DNA from: Adhaeretor mobilis
GTDB taxonomy: Bacteria > Planctomycetota > Planctomycetia > Pirellulales > Lacipirellulaceae
NCBI RefSeq assembly: GCF_007741515.1
Contig: NZ_CP036263.1
Location: 3,087,178-3,151,177, forward strand
DNA length: 64,000 nt
Reading direction: 5' to 3'
Shown here in pieces: positions 61,534-64,000 of the stretch (the first letter of the stretch is position 1; each line of letters begins with the position of its first letter). The position numbers were made by a program, and so were the translations under genes. The notes below the pieces were generated by a model that was given only the letters and a program-made list of their open reading frames with translations, made no database searches and was not told the origin of the DNA.

Positions 61534-62961
61534 GATAACGTCCTAATAGTTGCGCACTTAAACGGGCAGCCCCTGCTTGGTAGGAATTGTTTTTGAACGA
61601 TTCCAATACCAACCAAGCGAAGGAGACTGCCACGATGGCAAGTGTAACCGGAGACGTAATTTCAGTCGATGAGTCAAAGATTCGCGGTCATGTCGATGAG
61701 GTGGTTCGCACGAGCGTCGAAGAGACTCTCAACGGGCTGCTCGACGCAGAAGCGGACCAGCTTTGCGGAGCGAAGCGTTACGAGCGGTCTGCCGACCGTG
61801 TCGACACGCGAGCTGGCTCGTACGACCGAAAGCTGCAAACGAAGGCAGGAGAAGTGAATTTGAAGGTCCCTCGCTTACGCTCGTTACCTTTTGAGACGCA
61901 GATTATTGAGCGTTACAGACGGCGAGAATCGAGTGTCGAAGAAGCGCTGATGGAGATGTACCTCGCAGGCGTAAGCGTGCGACGGGTGGAGGATATTACC
62001 GAAGCCTTGTGGGGAACGCGAGTTTCCCCCAGCGCTGTGAGCGACTTGAACCAGAAGTTGTACGAGCGAATCGAGCAGTGGCGTAACCGGCCCATTGAGG
62101 GCGAGTACGCTTACATTGCCTTGGACGGCATTTGGCTGAAACGCTCGTGGGGCGGTGAAGTGAAGAACGTGGCCGTTCTGGTAGCAATTGGCGTGGACCA
62201 GAAAGGCTATCGCCAGGTGCTGGGTGTCTGCGAGGGAACGAAGGAGGATATCGAGAGTTGGAAGAGCTTTTTAAGGCATCTCAAAGAGCGTGGATTGAAA
62301 GGCGTGCAGTTGGTGACCAGCGACAAGTGTCTCGGTTTAGTGGATTCGCTGGCCGAGTTTTACCCAGAATCTGCTTGGCAGCGTTGCATGGTGCATTGGT
62401 ATCGCAATGTGGCGTCATCGGTACCTACGTCGAAGATGAAGGAAGTGATGGCGATGCTCAAGGCGATCCATGCCCAAGAAGACCGCGAGGCGGCGGAGAA
62501 GAAGGCTACTGATGTCGTAGCGAAGCTCCAGGTAATGAAGTTGGCCAAGGCGTCCCGCTGCGTCGAGGAAGGGGCGAGCGAGACGCTCAGCTACATGGCT
62601 TTCCCTCGCGAGCATTGGACACGGATTCGGACGAACAACCCGCTGGAGCGGATTATGCGAGAGATCCGTCGCAGGACTCGAGTTGTGGGAGCGTTCCCAG
62701 ACGGCAACAGTGCATTGATGCTGGTCGCCGCTAGGCTGCGTCACATCGCGGGCACGAAGTGGGGCACTCGGAAGTACCTGGACATGAGTCGGCTTGCCGA
62801 TCAGCAGAAGGAGAGCGAGCAACAGGAAGGGACTGAGGCGGTCGCGTAGGCCGCGCCCGGCCCCAACTCCTCCGCAGCTACGCTGCTACGGAGTTGGGGC
62901 CGGACCTACCAGCAAGGGCAAACCCTAAAAACTAATGTGCGCATATTGACGGACACTACCT
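61534..62961 (+). mobile_element. IS256-family insertion sequence
   Basis: A 1428-bp element. Left end GATAACGTCCTAATAGTTGCGCAC and right end (as complement) AGGTAGTGTCCGTCAATATGCGCAC are imperfect inverted repeats. It is flanked by the direct repeat GTTGTTG (61527-61533 and 62962-62968). Removing the element and one repeat restores a sequence that aligns with 37080-37100, which confirms the insertion site. Confidence 0.92.
61635..62849 (+). CDS. IS256-family (mutator-type) transposase
   Basis: 404 residues from ATG 61635. Motifs: the N-terminal LLDAEADQLCGAKRYERS, RAGSYDRKLQTKAGEVNLKV, the catalytic Asp in YIALDGIWLKRSW, the second Asp in LVTSDKCLGLVDSL and the Glu in TNNPLERIMREIRRRTRVVG. 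The signature CMVHWYRNV is present. It appears intact and the element has a clean target duplication, so it is recent. The element's left end also survives alone at 27687-27795. Confidence 0.92.
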   Translation: MASVTGDVISVDESKIRGHVDEVVRTSVEETLNGLLDAEADQLCGAKRYERSADRVDTRAGSYDRKLQTKAGEVNLKVPRLRSLPFETQIIERYRRRESSVEEALMEMYLAGVSVRRVEDITEALWGTRVSPSAVSDLNQKLYERIEQWRNRPIEGEYAYIALDGIWLKRSWGGEVKNVAVLVAIGVDQKGYRQVLGVCEGTKEDIESWKSFLRHLKERGLKGVQLVTSDKCLGLVDSLAEFYPESAWQRCMVHWYRNVASSVPTSKMKEVMAMLKAIHAQEDREAAEKKATDVVAKLQVMKLAKASRCVEEGASETLSYMAFPREHWTRIRTNNPLERIMREIRRRTRVVGAFPDGNSALMLVAARLRHIAGTKWGTRKYLDMSRLADQQKESEQQEGTEAVA

Positions 62962-63090
62962 GTTGTTGCATCGATTGCATTTAAAAACCGTAGTCACTTG
63001 CAAGCCATTTTTTGGCGCGGAGAATAGAAGCAACAACAGGGGTGCACAAAGGTTGTCATCCCACGTTTCTCGCTCTGGAAGGCGTTGTCT

Positions 63091-64000
63091 ATGTCGAGCT
63101 GGTTCTCTCCGCTACTCTTCTTGCTAGCCGGTTCTAATGAAGACCAGCTGCGTAAACAGATCGACTTTCTGAAAGCGGAGAACGAGATGCTGCGCAAACG
63201 CATTCCCAAGAAACGCATCTTCCTTGAGAACGAAGAACGAGAGCGGCTACTGAAGCTGGGAGAGGCCATCGGAAGAGGGGTTCTTCAGGTGATTACCATC
63301 GTTAGCTCCCGAACTTACCAAAGGTGGCAGAGAGAAGTAAGGTGCGGCAAGAAGCCGACCAAGAAGATGGGCCGTAAAGGAACTCCAGAGTCAATCCGTG
63401 AAATCGTCGTCCGCCTCGCCAAAGAAACCGGCTGGGGCTACGGCAGAATTGTTGGAGAGCTGAAGAAGCTGCGCATTCAGTGCGTTGGTAGAACCACGGT
63501 AAGAACGATCCTCAAAGAAGAGGGCATCCACCCCGGGCCAAAGCGAGGACCCGGCACTTGGCACGAGTTTGTCAAGTCACACGCCGAGACGCTCTGGCAA
63601 ATTGACTTCTTCAGTAAGCCGGTCGTCACCAAGACGGGAATCAAGCAGGCCTTCGTGCTCGCTTTTCTGCACGTGAACTCGCGTCGGGTGATCTGCTCGC
63701 CCGCCACATTCCATCCGAACGAGAATTGGGTCGTCAATCAAGCCGAAGGTTTTCTAAAGCAAGCTGAAGAAGCCAGCCTGCCGGTCCGATACTTGGTTCG
63801 CGATAAGGACTACAAGTTCAGCCGTCGCTTCGACGAGGTTTTCGAGCAAGCCGACGTCGCTGTGGAGCCGACCTCTCCACGATCTCCCAACCAGAACGCC
63901 TTCGTCGAACGGTGGATCGGCTCGATCAAGGGCGAATGCCTTAACCGGTTTTTCGCTTTTGGCTTGAAGCATCTCGACTACCTCGTCGAGGAATACGTTC
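63091..64000 (+). CDS. rve-type DDE transposase of the IS3/IS481-like element (copy 2, partial)
   Basis: The same protein as at 37212 with a handful of substitutions (MSSWFSPLLFLLAGSNEDQL; FLENEERERL; GFLKQAEEASLPVRYLV; NAFVERWIGS). 303 codons lie in the window and the last about 50 are beyond the right edge. The first Asp, second Asp and Glu of the catalytic triad are all present. Upstream sequence from 62969 also matches 37091-37211, so the copy includes the element's left part and continues the attachment-region duplication. Confidence 0.85.
   Translation, partial: MSSWFSPLLFLLAGSNEDQLRKQIDFLKAENEMLRKRIPKKRIFLENEERERLLKLGEAIGRGVLQVITIVSSRTYQRWQREVRCGKKPTKKMGRKGTPESIREIVVRLAKETGWGYGRIVGELKKLRIQCVGRTTVRTILKEEGIHPGPKRGPGTWHEFVKSHAETLWQIDFFSKPVVTKTGIKQAFVLAFLHVNSRRVICSPATFHPNENWVVNQAEGFLKQAEEASLPVRYLVRDKDYKFSRRFDEVFEQADVAVEPTSPRSPNQNAFVERWIGSIKGECLNRFFAFGLKHLDYLVEEYV

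Noticed and set aside
1..64000. CRISPR arrays and replication origin
   Set aside because: No regularly spaced direct repeats, cas genes, dnaA/repA-like genes or iteron clusters were seen.

Overview
The window looks like planctomycete DNA (Pirellulales-like), moderately GC-rich. The evidence is two DUF1559 pseudopilin-like proteins with the FTLVELLVVIAIIGVL methylation motif, many secreted proteins ending in PEP-CTERM sorting signals (several with dockerin-like DxNxDGxVDxxD repeats), a DUF1580 protein and Cys- or His-rich metal-efflux accessory proteins. Identifications rest on reading translated motifs; no database search was run.

The window reads as a tandem array of genomic islands. A 42-bp sequence equal to the anticodon-loop-to-3'-end half of a CAT-anticodon tRNA occurs at 17611, 36935 and 39010. 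Its inner 21 bp recur at 61400. Each full copy has a leftward tyrosine recombinase gene just to its left (intact at 16229-17467 and 35514-36785, truncated at 38327-38866). No complete tRNA gene is visible.

Island A (1-17.6 kb) is heavy-metal resistance. It holds the end of a leftward efflux operon, two TolC-family channel proteins, a His-rich secreted protein, an RND adaptor and pump, metal-associated and thioredoxin-like lipoproteins, a cation diffusion facilitator, a P1B-4-type ATPase and an isoprenylcysteine-methyltransferase-like protein. Island B (17.7-36.9 kb) carries a sulfur module: a three-domain cysteine desulfurase/persulfide dioxygenase/rhodanese fusion, a TauE/SafE-type exporter, a TlpA-like thioredoxin and a divergent Lrp/AsnC regulator. 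It also carries a second TlpA-like protein, a decayed DAHP synthase, a trypsin-like protease, a DUF1559 protein, three PEP-CTERM proteins, an ISAs1 element and a degraded second lrp start. Island C (37.0-39.0 kb) is reduced to one IS and a truncated integrase.

Island D (39.1-61.4 kb) carries a glycan-use cluster: three GHL10-like glycosidase paralogues, a XylR/AraC-type regulator, a sodium:solute symporter, two Cys-rich ATC-hydrolase-like proteins, a BNR-repeat sialidase-like enzyme, a NanA/DapA-family aldolase and LamG-like PEP-CTERM proteins. Several genes overlap by TTGA or ATGA, suggesting an operon. Two ORFs are unusual in-frame fusions that continue through a PEP-CTERM signal into a second export signal. 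Island E starts at 61.4 kb with a copy of the island C left end, split by an IS256-family element with a 7-bp target duplication, and runs off the window inside a second copy of the IS.

The strongest leads are the sulfur fusion with its exporter and regulator, the glycan cluster with its shared LamG-like domain, the double-secretion-signal ORFs and the tandem tRNA-end attachment array.
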